Assembly: GCA_021776465.1 (NCBI GenBank)
Contig: JAJFFU010000088.1
Location: 1 to 62,640 of the forward strand
Direction of reading: 5' to 3'
DNA from: Parvularculaceae bacterium
Lineage (GTDB): Bacteria; Pseudomonadota; Alphaproteobacteria; Caulobacterales; Parvularculaceae
DNA: 62,640 bases
Below, one piece after another: positions 1 to 9,910 of this stretch. A program made the position numbers and the translations under genes. The number at the start of each line of letters is the position of its first letter. Position 1 is the stretch's first letter. The notes beneath the pieces are model-generated. The model saw only the letters and a list, made by a program, of their open reading frames with translations. It had not been told where the DNA came from and ran no database searches.

Positions 1-239
1 ACGACACGCCGGGTGAAAATATTCACAACCGCCGGCGCTGCGCGCTCAACAATTGGCGCGAAAGAAAGCTTCACCTGGCTCATCGATTCCGGAATGGCGC
101 GCGGCGCAGCGGATATGTCCCCGGCCGTCAATTCACTTTCAGTGACCGCCTCGGGTTGCGGATCAGGCGCCGGCTGCGCACAGGCAGCCCCGATCAGGAT
201 GACCGACGCAGTAAGCAACGAAATGGCAAAGCGAAACAT
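1..239 (-). CDS. HtrA/Deg-type periplasmic serine protease, N-terminal part (runs off the window)
   Basis: Only the first 79 codons are inside the window. The start ATG at 239 has AGGGAG about six bases upstream. The product opens with a signal peptide (FRFAISLLTASVILIG), then a Pro/Glu-rich linker, then SFAPIVERAAPAVVNIF at about residues 58-74. That last stretch closely matches the start of the protease domain in the Do/DegQ family. These are ATP-independent proteases and chaperones of the periplasm, with a trypsin-like domain followed by PDZ domains. The catalytic His, Asp and Ser and any PDZ domain lie outside the window and cannot be checked. A Cys near the signal peptide end is not in a good lipobox, so a normal periplasmic protein is more likely than a lipoprotein. 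Confidence 0.75.
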   Translation of the reverse strand, partial: MFRFAISLLTASVILIGAACAQPAPDPQPEAVTESELTAGDISAAPRAIPESMSQVKLSFAPIVERAAPAVVNIFTRRV

Positions 240-298
240 AAATACTCCCTGAGAACGCCCCAGCCCGTAAAAGTAAGGGGATGTCCGAAGCATATCAA

Positions 299-319
299 CG
301 GCTTTTGACGCCAAAGCCG
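299..319 (-). terminator. Weak terminator candidate after the ABC exporter
   Basis: A 7-bp stem (CGGCTTT with AAAGCCG) lies just past the stop of the ABC transporter gene. On the minus strand it is followed by only a short T-containing run (TTGAT), so it may be a weak intrinsic terminator or only an end-of-gene hairpin. Confidence 0.3.
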
Positions 320-320
320 C

Positions 321-2177
321 TCACTCCGCCGCGCCGCGTACGCCCGGCTCCAGCCCGATGAACCCGCCCGATTGGCGGGCCCACAATTTCGCATAAACGC
401 CGCCCTGAGCGACCAGCGCGTCGTGGCTACCCTGTTCCACGATCTCACCCTTATCCAACACGATCAAACGGTCCATAGCCGCAATCGTCGACAGGCGGTG
501 GGCGATAGCCAGGACGGTTTTGCCGCTCATGAGGGCAAAAAGATTTTCCTGAATCGCCGCCTCAACTTCAGAATCAAGGGCGGACGTCGCTTCGTCCAGA
601 ATGAGGATCGGCGCGTTTTTGAGGAATATACGGGCGATGGCGATGCGCTGACGCTGACCACCGGAGAGTTTAACCCCGCGCTCGCCGACATAGGCGTCAA
701 AGCCGCGGCGGCCGTCCCCGTCTTCAAGGTCAGCGATGAACTCCTCCGCATTGGCGCGGGCGACGGCGTCGCGGATTTCAGCCGCGGTGGCGTCTGGTCT
801 TCCATATGCAATGTTGTCACGAATAGAGCGATGCAGCAGCGACGTATCTTGTGTAACGACACCGATCTGGCGTCGCAAAGAATCCTGTGTGACGTCCGCG
901 ATGTTCCTGCCGTCAATGTCGATGCGCCCGCCTTCAAGATCATAAAAACGCAACAGCAAATTTGTGATCGTCGTTTTACCGGCGCCAGACCGGCCAACAA
1001 GACCGATTTTTTCGCCCGGCGCGATGGCGAGCGTTAGATCGTCAATGACGCCGCCTTCCTTGCCATAGTGAAACTTCACATTGGTGAAAGCGACAGCGCC
1101 TTTCGTGACGGATAACGGTGTAGCCTCTGCCGTGTCCTCGACATCTATTTCTTTTGTCAGCATCGCCATGCCGTCATGGATAACGCCTATATTTTCAAAC
1201 AGCGCCGCGATCTCCCACATAATCCATTGCGACATGCCGAATATTCGGAGCGTTAATGCAACCGCCGTCGCAATGGCGCCGACTGTGACGAGATCATCGG
1301 TCCAGAGCCATATGGACAAGGCGCCGACCGAAAAGACAGCGACGCAATTGATGAAATAGACGAGGCCATAAAATTGCGTAACCAGCCGCATTTGTGGGTG
1401 AACGGTATCCAGGAAATTTGCCATACCGCCACGGGCGTAGGTCTCTTCCCGGCCCGCATGAGCGAAGAGTTTGACCGTCGCAATATTCGTGTAACTATCG
1501 ACGATCCGGCCTGTCATTTCCGAGCGCGCATCTGCCTGTCGCTTCGAGGTGTCCCGCAAGCGCGGCACGAAATAGGCAATGATGGCGATATACGCTGCGA
1601 GCCATGCAATGAGCGGTAGCACGAGGCGTAAATCCGCCGCCGCAATCAGCACGATCATCGCAAGAAAATAGACCGACACGTAAACGAGAATGTCGAGAAC
1701 TTTCATCATCACTTCGCGCACAGCGAGCGACGTCTGCATCATCTTCGTCGCAATCCGTCCCGCGAATTCATTCGCGTAAAACGAAGCGCTCTGATTCAGA
1801 AGGTGTTGATGGATGCGCCAACGCGCGCTCATAGGCATATTACCGAGCAGCGTCTGGTGCTGGATCAATGAATTGATCAGCGCCGCCACTGGCAGGACGA
1901 TCAAAATAAACACGCCGATGATCGCAAGCGAAGCGCCCTCATCGACAAGGAAGGTCGTTTTATCCGACGCTGTCAGCCAGTCGACGAGCCGGCCGAGAAA
2001 AGCAAACAGCATGACCTCGCCGACGGCCATAAACGCCGATAATGCACCGAGCACGAACAGCCACGGCAACGAGTCTTTCGCGTAATGCAAACAGAAGGCG
2101 CGGAAATCTGTCGGCGGCGCACCGCTATTGTGCGCCGGAAACGGATCGAGCTTTTTTTCGAAAAATCCAAACATCAT
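321..2177 (-). CDS. ABC exporter half-transporter (membrane domain fused to ATPase)
   Basis: This 618-residue protein has the layout of an MsbA-like half exporter. An N-terminal six-helix membrane region spans about residues 35-335, and a C-terminal nucleotide-binding domain spans about 360-600. Visible ATPase motifs are Walker A GRSGAGKT (395-402), Q-loop VTQD (441-444), signature LSGGQ (504-508), Walker B ILILDE (524-529) and the switch His560, so the ATPase should be active. Such proteins work as dimers in the inner membrane and export lipids, drugs or peptides. The substrate cannot be read from sequence. It is encoded by itself downstream of rplQ, beyond that operon's terminator. Two ATG codons are adjacent at the start; the first is used here. 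Confidence 0.88.
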   Translation of the reverse strand: MMFGFFEKKLDPFPAHNSGAPPTDFRAFCLHYAKDSLPWLFVLGALSAFMAVGEVMLFAFLGRLVDWLTASDKTTFLVDEGASLAIIGVFILIVLPVAALINSLIQHQTLLGNMPMSARWRIHQHLLNQSASFYANEFAGRIATKMMQTSLAVREVMMKVLDILVYVSVYFLAMIVLIAAADLRLVLPLIAWLAAYIAIIAYFVPRLRDTSKRQADARSEMTGRIVDSYTNIATVKLFAHAGREETYARGGMANFLDTVHPQMRLVTQFYGLVYFINCVAVFSVGALSIWLWTDDLVTVGAIATAVALTLRIFGMSQWIMWEIAALFENIGVIHDGMAMLTKEIDVEDTAEATPLSVTKGAVAFTNVKFHYGKEGGVIDDLTLAIAPGEKIGLVGRSGAGKTTITNLLLRFYDLEGGRIDIDGRNIADVTQDSLRRQIGVVTQDTSLLHRSIRDNIAYGRPDATAAEIRDAVARANAEEFIADLEDGDGRRGFDAYVGERGVKLSGGQRQRIAIARIFLKNAPILILDEATSALDSEVEAAIQENLFALMSGKTVLAIAHRLSTIAAMDRLIVLDKGEIVEQGSHDALVAQGGVYAKLWARQSGGFIGLEPGVRGAAE

Positions 2178-2225
2178 TCGTCTCTCGCCGAGCGTCTTGA
2201 GATAGGTGCGGCGACGCTCAAAACC

Positions 2226-2256
2226 AAGAAAAAACGGCGCCCGTTAGAGCGCCGTT
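2226..2256 (-). terminator. Intrinsic terminator of the ribosomal protein cluster (after rplQ)
   Basis: An 8-bp perfect GC-rich stem, AACGGCGC (2249-2256 on the complement) with GCGCCGTT (2233-2240), encloses an 8-base loop. On the minus strand it runs into TTTTTTCTTGG. It sits about 30 bases after the rplQ stop and fits an end to the alpha operon. Confidence 0.75.
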
Positions 2257-2286
2257 CATTGATCAGTGACCGAATGAGATCAGCGC

Positions 2287-2727
2287 TTATTCGTCGTCGT
2301 CGTCATCGCTCTCGAACATCGTCGGGCCGGAATCCTGACCCTTCGCGTCTTCATCGCGATCGACGAATTCAATAACCGCAAGCGGTGCATTGTCGCCGAA
2401 GCGAAACCCGGCCTTCATGATCCGGATATAGCCGCCGTTACGTTCGGCGTAGCGCGGCCCAATCGTATCGAAGAGCTTTTTCGTCATATCCTTATCGCGG
2501 ATCGACGAAATGACTTGTCGACGCAGGTGAAGCGATTGGTCGCTTTCCGAGGCCGCGTGCTTCGCTTTTGTCACAAGTTTTTCGACAATCGGTCGAAGTT
2601 CTTTTGCTTTCGGCAACGTCGTTGTGATTTGCTCATGTTTGATGAGCGCGCACGCCATATTCGCGAACATCGCTTTGCGGTGTTCGTGGGTGCGGTTCAG
2701 TTTGCGTTGCGCCACTCCGTGTCGCAT
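2287..2727 (-). CDS. rplQ: 50S ribosomal protein L17
   Basis: The 146-residue product starts [20 protein letters not shown], the standard L17 opening, and keeps the family core through [16 protein letters not shown]17 binds 23S rRNA near the exit tunnel rim of the large subunit. It is longer than the E. coli form and ends in a strongly acidic tail (FESDDDDDE). It is last in the alpha operon, 37 bases after rpoA, as in most bacteria. GGAGAG precedes the ATG. Confidence 0.97.
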   Translation of the reverse strand: MRHGVAQRKLNRTHEHRKAMFANMACALIKHEQITTTLPKAKELRPIVEKLVTKAKHAASESDQSLHLRRQVISSIRDKDMTKKLFDTIGPRYAERNGGYIRIMKAGFRFGDNAPLAVIEFVDRDEDAKGQDSGPTMFESDDDDDE

Positions 2728-2763
2728 GGCTTTACTCTCCTGAAAGCTGACTGATTGTCAGGC

Positions 2764-3789
2764 TTATTCGTCAAATTTCTTAGCGAGATCTTCGATGTTG
2801 TCTGGCGGCCAATCCGGAACGTCCATACCAAGGTGCAAACCAAGTCCGGCCAGCACTTCCTTGATCTCGTTCAAGGACTTGCGGCCGAAGTTCGGCGTTC
2901 GGAGCATTTCCGCTTCGGTTTTCTGGATCAGATCACCAATATAAACGACATTGTCATTCTTCAGGCAATTTGCAGAACGCACCGAAAGTTCCAGCTCGTC
3001 GACCTTGCGCAGAAGCGCCGGATTAAACGGCAATTCTTCGCGCGCTTCGCCGCCTGTGTCTTTTGAAGGCTCGTCGAAGTTGATGAAGATCTGCAACTGA
3101 TCTTGAAGGATGCGCGCTGCGTAAGCTGCCGCATCGTCTGGCGAAACCGACCCATCGGTCTCAATTTCCATGATCAGCTTGTCGTAATCGAGCACCTGGC
3201 CTTCGCGCGTGTTCTCAACGCGGTAGGCGACGCGATTTACCGGGCTGTAGAGACTATCGACCGGAATGAGACCGATCGGCGCGTCTTCCGGCCGGTTCTG
3301 TTCAGCCTGCGCATAACCTTTACCTGTATTCACCGTCATTTCGATACGCAGATCTGCGCCTTCATCGAGGTGACAGATTACATGGTTCTTGTTCAGGATT
3401 TCGACCGAGGCCGTTTCCTCAATATCCGCCGCAGTAACGAGACCCGGCGTAGATTTTTTGAGGACGAGACGCTTGGGTCCGTCTGAATGCATGCGCAATG
3501 CAAGCTGCTTGATATTGAGAACAATGTCCGTAACGTCTTCGCGAACGCCTGTGATCGACGAAAATTCGTGAACGACGCCGTCAATCTGGATCGCGGTCAC
3601 TGCAGAGCCCTGCAACGACGACATCAAAATGCGACGCAGACTGTTGCCGAGCGTCAAGCCAAAACCACGTTCAAGCGGTTGTGCAACAATCGTCGCTTTA
3701 CGCTGGCCGTCAGCGCCAGGCGCGACGTCCAATTTCGACGGCCGGATGAGTTCCTGCCAGTTCTTTTCGAGGATCTGAATCGAATCCAT
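2764..3789 (-). CDS. rpoA: DNA-directed RNA polymerase alpha subunit
   Basis: This is a full-length 341-residue alpha subunit. The N-terminal domain drives dimerisation and beta/beta' assembly, with the family motif [15 protein letters not shown](M)SS near residues 40-58. After a linker, the C-terminal domain carries the helix-hairpin-helix region ([13 protein letters not shown]-like, here [19 protein letters not shown]) that contacts UP elements and activators. The ATG at 3789 follows an AGAGAG Shine-Dalgarno. The gene lies between rpsK and rplQ in the classic alpha operon order. Confidence 0.98.
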   Translation of the reverse strand: MDSIQILEKNWQELIRPSKLDVAPGADGQRKATIVAQPLERGFGLTLGNSLRRILMSSLQGSAVTAIQIDGVVHEFSSITGVREDVTDIVLNIKQLALRMHSDGPKRLVLKKSTPGLVTAADIEETASVEILNKNHVICHLDEGADLRIEMTVNTGKGYAQAEQNRPEDAPIGLIPVDSLYSPVNRVAYRVENTREGQVLDYDKLIMEIETDGSVSPDDAAAYAARILQDQLQIFINFDEPSKDTGGEAREELPFNPALLRKVDELELSVRSANCLKNDNVVYIGDLIQKTEAEMLRTPNFGRKSLNEIKEVLAGLGLHLGMDVPDWPPDNIEDLAKKFDE

Positions 3790-3817
3790 GTGTCTTATGC
3801 TCTCTTTTAAAGTCTCG

Positions 3818-4210
3818 TTAGACGCGGCGGCGTTTGCGCGGCCGTGCGCCGTTATGCGGTATCGGCGTTACATCGCGGATCATCGAAACCGTGAGGCCCG
3901 CTGATTGAAGCGCACGCAACGCGCTTTCGCGGCCCGAACCCGGCCCGCGGACCTGAACACTTACTGTTTGCAGCCCATGCTCCATCGCTTTTTTGGCCGC
4001 GTCTTCTGCTGCCAACTGCGCTGCATATGGCGTCGACTTGCGTGAGCCTTTAAAGCCCATGCCGCCGGCGGACGACCAGGAAATCGCATTGCCCTGCTCG
4101 TCGGCAATCGTGATCATCGTGTTGTTGAACGATGCGTTCACGTGAACGATGCCGTTTGAAATATTTTTGCGTTCGCGGCGTTTAACGCGCCCTGTGTTGG
4201 GTTTTGCCAT
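3818..4210 (-). CDS. rpsK: 30S ribosomal protein S11
   Basis: The 130-residue product contains [16 protein letters not shown] and ends [13 protein letters not shown], both diagnostic of S11. S11 sits on the platform of the small subunit next to the mRNA exit, with S6, S18 and S21. It lies 12 bases after rpsM and 28 before rpoA, so it is co-transcribed with both. Length is normal for the family. Confidence 0.98.
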   Translation of the reverse strand: MAKPNTGRVKRRERKNISNGIVHVNASFNNTMITIADEQGNAISWSSAGGMGFKGSRKSTPYAAQLAAEDAAKKAMEHGLQTVSVQVRGPGSGRESALRALQSAGLTVSMIRDVTPIPHNGARPRKRRRV

Positions 4211-4222
4211 CGATCGTATTTC

Positions 4223-4591
4223 CTATTTCTTCTTGCCGGCAATCGGCTTGGCGGGACCTTTTCGGGTGCGCGCGTTTGTGTGCGTGCGCTGTCCGCGAAC
4301 CGGCAAGCCGCGACGATGACGAATGCCGCGATAGCACCCCTGATCCATCAGTCGCTTAATGTTCACAGCAACTTCGCGGCGAAGATCGCCCTCGACCATG
4401 TAATCGCGGTCAATCGCTTCGCGAATCTGCAAGACTTCCGCATCGGACAAATCCTGCACACGCCGTTCGGCGGCGATGCCGACTGTGTTGCAAAGTTCGG
4501 CGGCCTTCGTCGGGCCGATGCCGTGGATGTATCGCAGCGCGATGGTGACGCGCTTGTTCGTTGGAATGTTAACGCCTGCTATCCGGGCCAT
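4223..4591 (-). CDS. rpsM: 30S ribosomal protein S13
   Basis: The 122-residue product starts [15 protein letters not shown] and contains the [17 protein letters not shown](H)TN signature of S13 near its basic C-terminus. S13 sits in the head of the 30S subunit and forms bridges to L5 and to 23S rRNA. It is the first gene of the alpha operon part of the cluster. The 182 bases between it and adk hold a promoter candidate and possible leader hairpins. Confidence 0.98.
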   Translation of the reverse strand: MARIAGVNIPTNKRVTIALRYIHGIGPTKAAELCNTVGIAAERRVQDLSDAEVLQIREAIDRDYMVEGDLRREVAVNIKRLMDQGCYRGIRHRRGLPVRGQRTHTNARTRKGPAKPIAGKKK

Positions 4592-4749
4592 GGGGCCAAA
4601 TCCTCTTTCTTAGTCTCCGCCCTTAGTCTGGCCGGGCCGACCATCGAGGGGCTGTTCTGGCCCCAATTCCAAGCAACAAAACCCGCGGGGCGCACAAGGG
4701 ACGAACCCTCGGCCGGGCGGGCTAAACTCCTTTAAGCGGAGAGCGCGTA
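4592..4749 (-). other. Probable untranslated leader of the alpha operon
   Basis: Between the promoter candidate and rpsM the transcript would carry a leader of about 150 bases. It can form small hairpins: GGGGC with GCCCC (4648-4652 and 4660-4664), and an AGGG/CCCT stem capped by TTCG around 4693-4709. In E. coli the equivalent leader binds S4 to repress the operon. Here rpsD is not nearby, and S4 control is only an inference. Confidence 0.35.
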
Positions 4750-4777
4750 GATATAGTCGCGCGCCCGCCGCCGTCAA
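4750..4777 (-). promoter_or_regulatory. Promoter candidate for rpsM-rpsK-rpoA-rplQ
   Basis: On the minus strand TTGACG (4777-4772) and TATATC (4755-4750) are separated by 16 bases, a good match to housekeeping sigma factor hexamers. The -35 overlaps the adk stop codon. It would let the alpha operon be transcribed separately from the long upstream cluster. Confidence 0.55.
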
Positions 4778-5385
4778 CCGTTTTCGCGCTCCTCAAACGG
4801 CATAAATTCAACCAAAATCGCATCAATCGCCGCAGACACCGCTTCGACCGCCCCCATGCCGTCTACGGCCTTCAATTTCCCCTGTTTTTCGTAATAGGGG
4901 ATCAGCGGCGCCGTTTGATCGCGGTAAACCGCCAGCCGCTTTTTGAACGTTTCCTCGTTGTCGTCCTTGCGGACCTCGTCGCCGCGCGCCTTTGTTTCAG
5001 CGATGCGCGACAGCAGGCGCTCCGTCAGCGCAGATTCGTCCACCCGAAGCTCGATGACCGCGTCTACGGCGCGCTCTTTTTTCTCCAGCATGGCGTCTAG
5101 CATTTCAGCTTGCGCCTCAGTTCGCGGAAATCCATCCAGCAGGAAACCAGTCGCGCAATCGTCTGCCTCAATGCGTTCTTCGACAATCGCTGCGACAATA
5201 TCGTCGGACACCAGATTGCCGGCGTCCATGACCGCTTTTGCCTGTTTGCCGACGGGCGTCTGCGCGGCGACGGCGGCGCGCAACATATCACCCGTTGAAA
5301 GTTGTGGAATTTGATAGCGCGTCACGATGTGCGCGGCCTGCGTTCCTTTTCCGGCGCCTGGCGGTCCCAGGAAGATCAAGATCAC
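4774..5385 (-). CDS. adk: Adenylate kinase
   Basis: This 203-residue enzyme catalyses ATP + AMP to 2 ADP. It has the P-loop GPPGAGKGT (7-15), the AMP-site TGDMLR region (31-36) and LDGFPRT (83-89). It is the short-lid form without the four-cysteine zinc lid, about the size usual in alphaproteobacteria. The start is GTG at 5385, and its GTGA overlaps the secY stop, which implies translational coupling. A GGGGG stretch lies a few bases upstream. Placement between secY and rpsM is the standard order in many bacteria. Confidence 0.97.
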   Translation of the reverse strand: MILIFLGPPGAGKGTQAAHIVTRYQIPQLSTGDMLRAAVAAQTPVGKQAKAVMDAGNLVSDDIVAAIVEERIEADDCATGFLLDGFPRTEAQAEMLDAMLEKKERAVDAVIELRVDESALTERLLSRIAETKARGDEVRKDDNEETFKKRLAVYRDQTAPLIPYYEKQGKLKAVDGMGAVEAVSAAIDAILVEFMPFEERENG

Positions 5386-6719
5386 CGTTTGCCCCCACGC
5401 AATTTCGATTTCTTGATCAGGCTTTCATATTGCTGCGCGACGAGATGGCCCTGTATCTGCGAAACCGTGTCGAGCGTTACCGAGACGACAATGAGCAACG
5501 ACGTGCCGCCGACATATACCGGGATCGCCTGATTGGAGCCCATTTTGAGAAGTTCCGGGAAGATGCAAACGCCCGTTAGATAAAGCGCACCGATCACTGT
5601 TAGTCGCGTTACGACGAAGTCGAGATATTCCGCAGTGCGGGCGCCGGGGCGGTAACCTTGAACAAATCCACCGTATTTCTTGAGGTTGTCGGCGACATCT
5701 TCAACATTGAACACGACCGATGTGTAAATGAACGTGAACCCAATGATCAGCGCGGCGTATAGACCGATATAAAGCGGGCGTCCCGGTGCGAACAAAAACC
5801 CGAGCGTTTGCAACCAGTCCGGCGAATTCTGGCCCACGGCTCCAATCGCCGTTGCCGGCAGCAATAAGAGAGACGATGCAAAGATCGGCGGAATAACGCC
5901 TGACGGGTTCAGTTTCAGCGGCAGGTGCGATTTTTCACCCTGTGTCATCCGCTGGCCGACTTGGCGGCGCGGGTATTGAACGATGATCCGGCGCTGCGAG
6001 CGCTCGATGAAAACAACAAAAACAATGAGCGCGATAGCAAGGGCTGCAATGACGAGGATGGTGCCGCCGCCAACGCCTGCGCCAGTTCGGCCCTGATCCA
6101 GCAGACCGGCGATGACACGCGGTAGTTCGGCGACAATGCCTGCAAAAATAATCAGCGACACGCCATTACCAACACCGCGCGCGGTGATTTGTTCGCCAAG
6201 CCACAATAGGAACATGACACCGCCGACCAGCGTAACGACTGTAGTCGCCAGGAAGAACGGCCCCGGGTTCAGTGCAACGCCCTGCCCTTGTAAAGAGACG
6301 GCAATAAAATATCCCTGCATTGTTGCGAGAAATACAGTCAGGTAACGGGTATACTGATTGATCTGGCGTCGGCCCTGCTCGCCTTCTTTCTTGATGGCTT
6401 CAAGAGACGGAATAACGGCCGCCATCAACTGCATGATAATAGACGCCGAAATATAGGGCATGATGTTGAGCGCGAAGATCGCCATGCGCTCAACCGCGCC
6501 GCCGGCGAAAATATTCATCGTGCCCAATATGCCGCCTTGCTGGCTTTGGAAGCCCTGGCTGAAGGTCTCCATGTCAATGCCCGGAAGCGGCACAAAAGTG
6601 CCCAGACGATAGACAATGAGCGCTCCCAGCGTGAACAGAAGTCGTTTCTTCAGCTCTTCCGCCTTGGCGAATGAGGACAGCGTCATATTCGACGCAAACT
6701 GTTCAGCGGCTGATGTCAT
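5382..6719 (-). CDS. secY: Protein translocase channel subunit SecY
   Basis: The 445-residue product has ten predicted membrane helices and typical SecY motifs: [12 protein letters not shown] near residues 42-53, [22 protein letters not shown] near 72-93, and [12 protein letters not shown]-like in the C-terminal cytoplasmic loops. SecY forms the inner-membrane channel for signal-peptide-bearing proteins with SecE and SecG. It follows rplO in the spc part of the cluster and overlaps adk by four bases. Confidence 0.98.
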   Translation of the reverse strand: MTSAAEQFASNMTLSSFAKAEELKKRLLFTLGALIVYRLGTFVPLPGIDMETFSQGFQSQQGGILGTMNIFAGGAVERMAIFALNIMPYISASIIMQLMAAVIPSLEAIKKEGEQGRRQINQYTRYLTVFLATMQGYFIAVSLQGQGVALNPGPFFLATTVVTLVGGVMFLLWLGEQITARGVGNGVSLIIFAGIVAELPRVIAGLLDQGRTGAGVGGGTILVIAALAIALIVFVVFIERSQRRIIVQYPRRQVGQRMTQGEKSHLPLKLNPSGVIPPIFASSLLLLPATAIGAVGQNSPDWLQTLGFLFAPGRPLYIGLYAALIIGFTFIYTSVVFNVEDVADNLKKYGGFVQGYRPGARTAEYLDFVVTRLTVIGALYLTGVCIFPELLKMGSNQAIPVYVGGTSLLIVVSVTLDTVSQIQGHLVAQQYESLIKKSKLRGGKR

Positions 6720-6826
6720 AAGACTCTATGATCCTGCTTGTTTCCGGCCCGCGATCTATTTTTGCCTGCGCGCGTTCGATCCCATGTGGCGACGAGCGCC
6801 CCGCGGTGCAACCACAGGGGCGGAAA

Positions 6827-7294
6827 TCAGGCTTTTTCAGGCGACGTTACAGACCCACCTGCTTTTTCAACGGCGGCTTTCGCCGTCGCGGACGCATGGG
6901 CGACTTCAATATCGATCTTTGCCTTCAATTCGCCAACACCGAGTAGCCGGATACCGGCGTGAGCGCGGCGCAGAACGCCCGCCTCAACCAGTACGGCAGC
7001 GTCGATCTTCTTGTCAGCGCTGAGCTTGCCGGCGTCGATAGCGGTCTGAAGCCGGCCAAGATTGACCTCGACATATTTCTTCGCATTTGGCTTGGTGAAC
7101 CCGCGCTTCGGCAGGCGCATGTAAAGCGGCATCTGGCCGCCTTCGTAGGAGCGAATGCCGGATACGCCGGACCGGGATTTCTGGCCCTTGACGCCGCGTC
7201 CGCCTGTCTTGCCTTTGCCCGAGCCTATGCCGCGGCCAACGCGCGTGCGAATTTTGCGTGCGCCTTTATTGTCGGAAAGTTCGTTCAGTTTCAT
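6827..7294 (-). CDS. rplO: 50S ribosomal protein L15
   Basis: The 155-residue product starts [14 protein letters not shown] and carries the Gly/Arg-rich stretch [21 protein letters not shown] typical of the L15 N-terminus. It is a late-assembly protein of the large subunit, in contact with 23S rRNA domain II. It is about ten residues longer at the C-terminus than the E. coli protein (ending [10 protein letters not shown]). It lies between rpmD and secY, as expected. Confidence 0.98.
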   Translation of the reverse strand: MKLNELSDNKGARKIRTRVGRGIGSGKGKTGGRGVKGQKSRSGVSGIRSYEGGQMPLYMRLPKRGFTKPNAKKYVEVNLGRLQTAIDAGKLSADKKIDAAVLVEAGVLRRAHAGIRLLGVGELKAKIDIEVAHASATAKAAVEKAGGSVTSPEKA

Positions 7295-7370
7295 GTCTAC
7301 CTCGACTTTCGACGGCCTGTCATAAATTGACGTCGCCGCCTCGCCTGATTGTCCTTAAACGGACAGGTTG

Positions 7371-7556
7371 CTATTCTACAATTTCGACCATATGGGCGAT
7401 CTTGCGGATCATACCGCGCACTGAGGGTGTGTCCTCCAATTCGCGAATTTTGCCAATTTTGTTGAGACCAAGCCCGACAAGCGTCGCCCGCTGGTCCTGC
7501 GGACGGCGGATCGGACTACCGGTCTGGCGCACTTTGATTGTTTTTTTCGCAGCCAT
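7371..7556 (-). CDS. rpmD: 50S ribosomal protein L30
   Basis: This small 61-residue protein contains [20 protein letters not shown] and GLGLNKIGK, the usual bacterial L30 pattern. It lies 12 bases after rpsE and 76 before rplO. The ATG at 7556 is preceded by AAGGAG. Size and position leave no realistic alternative. Confidence 0.97.
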   Translation of the reverse strand: MAAKKTIKVRQTGSPIRRPQDQRATLVGLGLNKIGKIRELEDTPSVRGMIRKIAHMVEIVE

Positions 7557-7568
7557 AATTCAAACTCC

Positions 7569-8174
7569 TTACGCGGCGTCGACCGTTTCGGCGGTCTCGC
7601 CAGCGGACTCGTTAATGCCGCCACCGGTTCGGCGCGAAAGAATATCGGAAACTTTCTTTCCGCGCTTGGCCGCAATCGAGCGCGGGCTTGTCTGGTTCTT
7701 CAGGGCATCCACGGTTGCACGCACCATGTTGTACGGATTGGACGATCCGATTGATTTGGCGACAACGTCCTGAACGCCAAGCGATTCAAAAATCGCCCGC
7801 ATCGGGCCGCCAGCAATAATGCCGGTGCCTGCTGGCGCGGCGCGCAGCACAACTTTGCCAGCGCCCCAGCGTCCGGCCGTGTCGTGATGCAGCGTGCGGC
7901 CTTCACGCAATGGAATCCGAACGAGATTTCGTTTGGCTTCCTGACTTGCCTTACGAATCGCCTCGGGCACTTCGCGGGCCTTGCCCTTACCGAAGCCGAC
8001 ACGACCTTTTTGATCGCCAACAACCACTAGCGCGGCAAAACCGAAGTTCTTGCCGCCTTTAACAACCTTGGCGACGCGATTGATCGCGACAAGCTTATCA
8101 GTAAACTCGTCGCGTTCCTCGCGATCTCCGCGCCCACGTCCGCGTCCGCGGCCTCGTCCATCTTCACGCGCCAT
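7569..8174 (-). CDS. rpsE: 30S ribosomal protein S5
   Basis: S5 helps shape the mRNA entry site and decoding accuracy. The 201-residue product has an Arg/Gly-rich N-terminal extension ([11 protein letters not shown]), then the double-stranded RNA-binding-like core ([17 protein letters not shown]) and the C-terminal S5 fold with GGPMRAIFE and [10 protein letters not shown]. It is longer than the E. coli S5 (about 167) at both ends, which is common in alphaproteobacteria. The ATG at 8174 is chosen over the TTG just upstream because AAGGGAG is well spaced from it. Confidence 0.97.
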   Translation of the reverse strand: MAREDGRGRGRGRGRGDREERDEFTDKLVAINRVAKVVKGGKNFGFAALVVVGDQKGRVGFGKGKAREVPEAIRKASQEAKRNLVRIPLREGRTLHHDTAGRWGAGKVVLRAAPAGTGIIAGGPMRAIFESLGVQDVVAKSIGSSNPYNMVRATVDALKNQTSPRSIAAKRGKKVSDILSRRTGGGINESAGETAETVDAA

Positions 8175-8187
8175 CAAATACGCTCCC

Positions 8188-8550
8188 TTAGAATTTCAAG
8201 CCGGCTTCGCGAGCCGCTTCGGCCAGCGTCTTCACGCGGCCTTGATACATGTAACCGCCGCGATCAAACACGACGTCTTTAACGCCAGCCTTGATTGCGC
8301 GTTCCGCCAACGCTTTGCCGACTTCCGCCGCCGCATCGCTGGTTGAGATTTTTTCCAGTTCTTCGCGCATTGATTTGTCGAGGGACGACGCCCACGCAAC
8401 CGTATGCCCCCGCGCGTCATCAATGATCTGCGCTGAGATGTTTTTCGAAGAGCGGTAAACCGACAAACGAGGACGGCCGTTCGCAACCTTTTTAATTTTA
8501 AGGCGCGTCCGTCGCACTCGAGCAGCGTTCTTTTTGCTTTGGGCCGTCAT
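8188..8550 (-). CDS. rplR: 50S ribosomal protein L18
   Basis: The 120-residue product contains [20 protein letters not shown] and ends [24 protein letters not shown](KF), both typical of L18, which binds 5S rRNA with L5. It has normal length and lies 13 bases before rpsE and 24 after rplF in the spc gene order. Confidence 0.98.
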   Translation of the reverse strand: MTAQSKKNAARVRRTRLKIKKVANGRPRLSVYRSSKNISAQIIDDARGHTVAWASSLDKSMREELEKISTSDAAAEVGKALAERAIKAGVKDVVFDRGGYMYQGRVKTLAEAAREAGLKF

Positions 8551-8574
8551 AATCGTGAACCTTTTATCCTCGGC

Positions 8575-9108
8575 TTACTTCTTCTTGCCTTCCTTACGGA
8601 AGATATATTCGTCGGTGTATTTTACACCCTTGCCTTTATAGGGCTCCGGCGGACGGAAAGCGCGGATAACCGCAGCTGTCTGACCGACCTGCTGTTTATC
8701 GATACCAGTGACAATGATCTCGGTCGGCTTCGGCGTCGCAATCTTGATGCCGTCCGGGATCGGAAAATTAATGTCATGGCTATAGCCAAGCGCCAGATTA
8801 AGCGCACTGCCCTTCATCTGAGCGCGATACCCGACGCCGACGAGTTCCAGTGATTTCGTGAACTCCGTAGCCACGCCATCAATCAGATTGGCGATACGCG
8901 TTCGGCTCATACCCCACATGGAACGTGCAGGTTTGGAATTGTTGACAGGCTTAACCGCTACTTCGTTTTCCTCGAGCGCCACAGTACACAGCTCGTTGAC
9001 GACGAAGTGAAGCTCGCCTTTCGGGCCCTTCGCTTTCACAGCCTGACCGTCAATCGAAACGGTTACACCCTGAGGCACCGGGATTGTTTTCTTGCCAATG
9101 CGTGACAT
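8575..9108 (-). CDS. rplF: 50S ribosomal protein L6
   Basis: The true start is the ATG at 9108 giving [17 protein letters not shown], the universal L6 opening. An upstream in-frame start at 9183 would add residues unlike L6 and overlap rpsH. The product is 177 residues, the normal size, with two tandem L6 domains and the C-terminal signature [14 protein letters not shown]6 lies near the sarcin-ricin loop and the factor-binding site of the 50S subunit. Confidence 0.98.
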   Translation of the reverse strand: MSRIGKKTIPVPQGVTVSIDGQAVKAKGPKGELHFVVNELCTVALEENEVAVKPVNNSKPARSMWGMSRTRIANLIDGVATEFTKSLELVGVGYRAQMKGSALNLALGYSHDINFPIPDGIKIATPKPTEIIVTGIDKQQVGQTAAVIRAFRPPEPYKGKGVKYTDEYIFRKEGKKK

Positions 9109-9127
9109 TAGAATTCGCTCCCAACCC

Positions 9128-9526
9128 TTAATAGACTTCGCAAAGGACTTCGCCGCCAACATTGGCGTTACGCGCCGCTGCATCGGACATCACGCCCTTT
9201 GGCGTTGAAACAATTGAAATGCCTAGCCCGTTACGGACCGATGGCAGTTCGCCAACCGAAGAATAAACGCGGCGGCCCGGTTTGGAGACGCGCTTGATCT
9301 TCGTAATCACTGGTTCGCCTTCGAAATATTTAAGCTCAATTTCGAAAGCCGGCTTCTCACCGGTTACTTCAATGCGGCTATAGCCGCGAATATAACCTTC
9401 ACCTTCAAGGACATCGAGCACCCAGCCACGCAGTTTCGAGGCGGGTACAGACAAGCTTGAATGCTTACGCATCTGCGCATTGCGGATGCGGGTGATCAAA
9501 TCGCCGATTGGATCGTTAATCGCCAT
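9128..9526 (-). CDS. rpsH: 30S ribosomal protein S8
   Basis: The 132-residue product starts [18 protein letters not shown] and ends [31 protein letters not shown] in the normal S8 manner. S8 is a primary 16S rRNA binder. In E. coli it also represses the spc operon by binding mRNA near rplE, and whether this happens here cannot be seen. It lies between rpsN and rplF. Confidence 0.98.
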   Translation of the reverse strand: MAINDPIGDLITRIRNAQMRKHSSLSVPASKLRGWVLDVLEGEGYIRGYSRIEVTGEKPAFEIELKYFEGEPVITKIKRVSKPGRRVYSSVGELPSVRNGLGISIVSTPKGVMSDAAARNANVGGEVLCEVY

Positions 9527-9542
9527 TGTTCTCTCCGCTCCC

Positions 9543-9848
9543 CTACCAACTCGACTTTACGAGGCCGGGAATCTTTCCGGCAGAACCCAGCTCGCGAAGC
9601 GCGATGCGCGACATTTTTAATTTGCGGTAGTAGCCGCGCGGTCGGCCCGTTACGAGGCAGCGATTGCGGATCCGTGTCTTTGACGAATTCCGTGGCAATT
9701 CCGCCAGCTTCAACGCCGCCACGAACCGGTCTTCGGCCGCAAGGTCCTTGTTGTAGAGCGTTTCTTTCAGCCGATTGCGTTTATCCTCAAACTTCGCCGC
9801 AAGACGGCGCCGTTTGAGATCGCGTTCAACCATTGATTTCTTCGCCAT
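9543..9848 (-). CDS. rpsN: 30S ribosomal protein S14, zinc-independent form
   Basis: The start is ATG 9848 ([20 protein letters not shown]) with AAGGAG eight bases upstream, giving 101 residues. This is the long form of S14 without the CxxC pairs of the zinc-binding 61-residue form. The conserved C-terminal segment [21 protein letters not shown] is intact. S14 sits in the head of the 30S subunit near the A site. Confidence 0.98.
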   Translation of the reverse strand: MAKKSMVERDLKRRRLAAKFEDKRNRLKETLYNKDLAAEDRFVAALKLAELPRNSSKTRIRNRCLVTGRPRGYYRKLKMSRIALRELGSAGKIPGLVKSSW

Positions 9849-9910
9849 TGTATCTCCTTTTTCAAACCGGTTTCCGAACATGTCGGACCTGGCTCAAACA
9901 ACCTTTCTGA

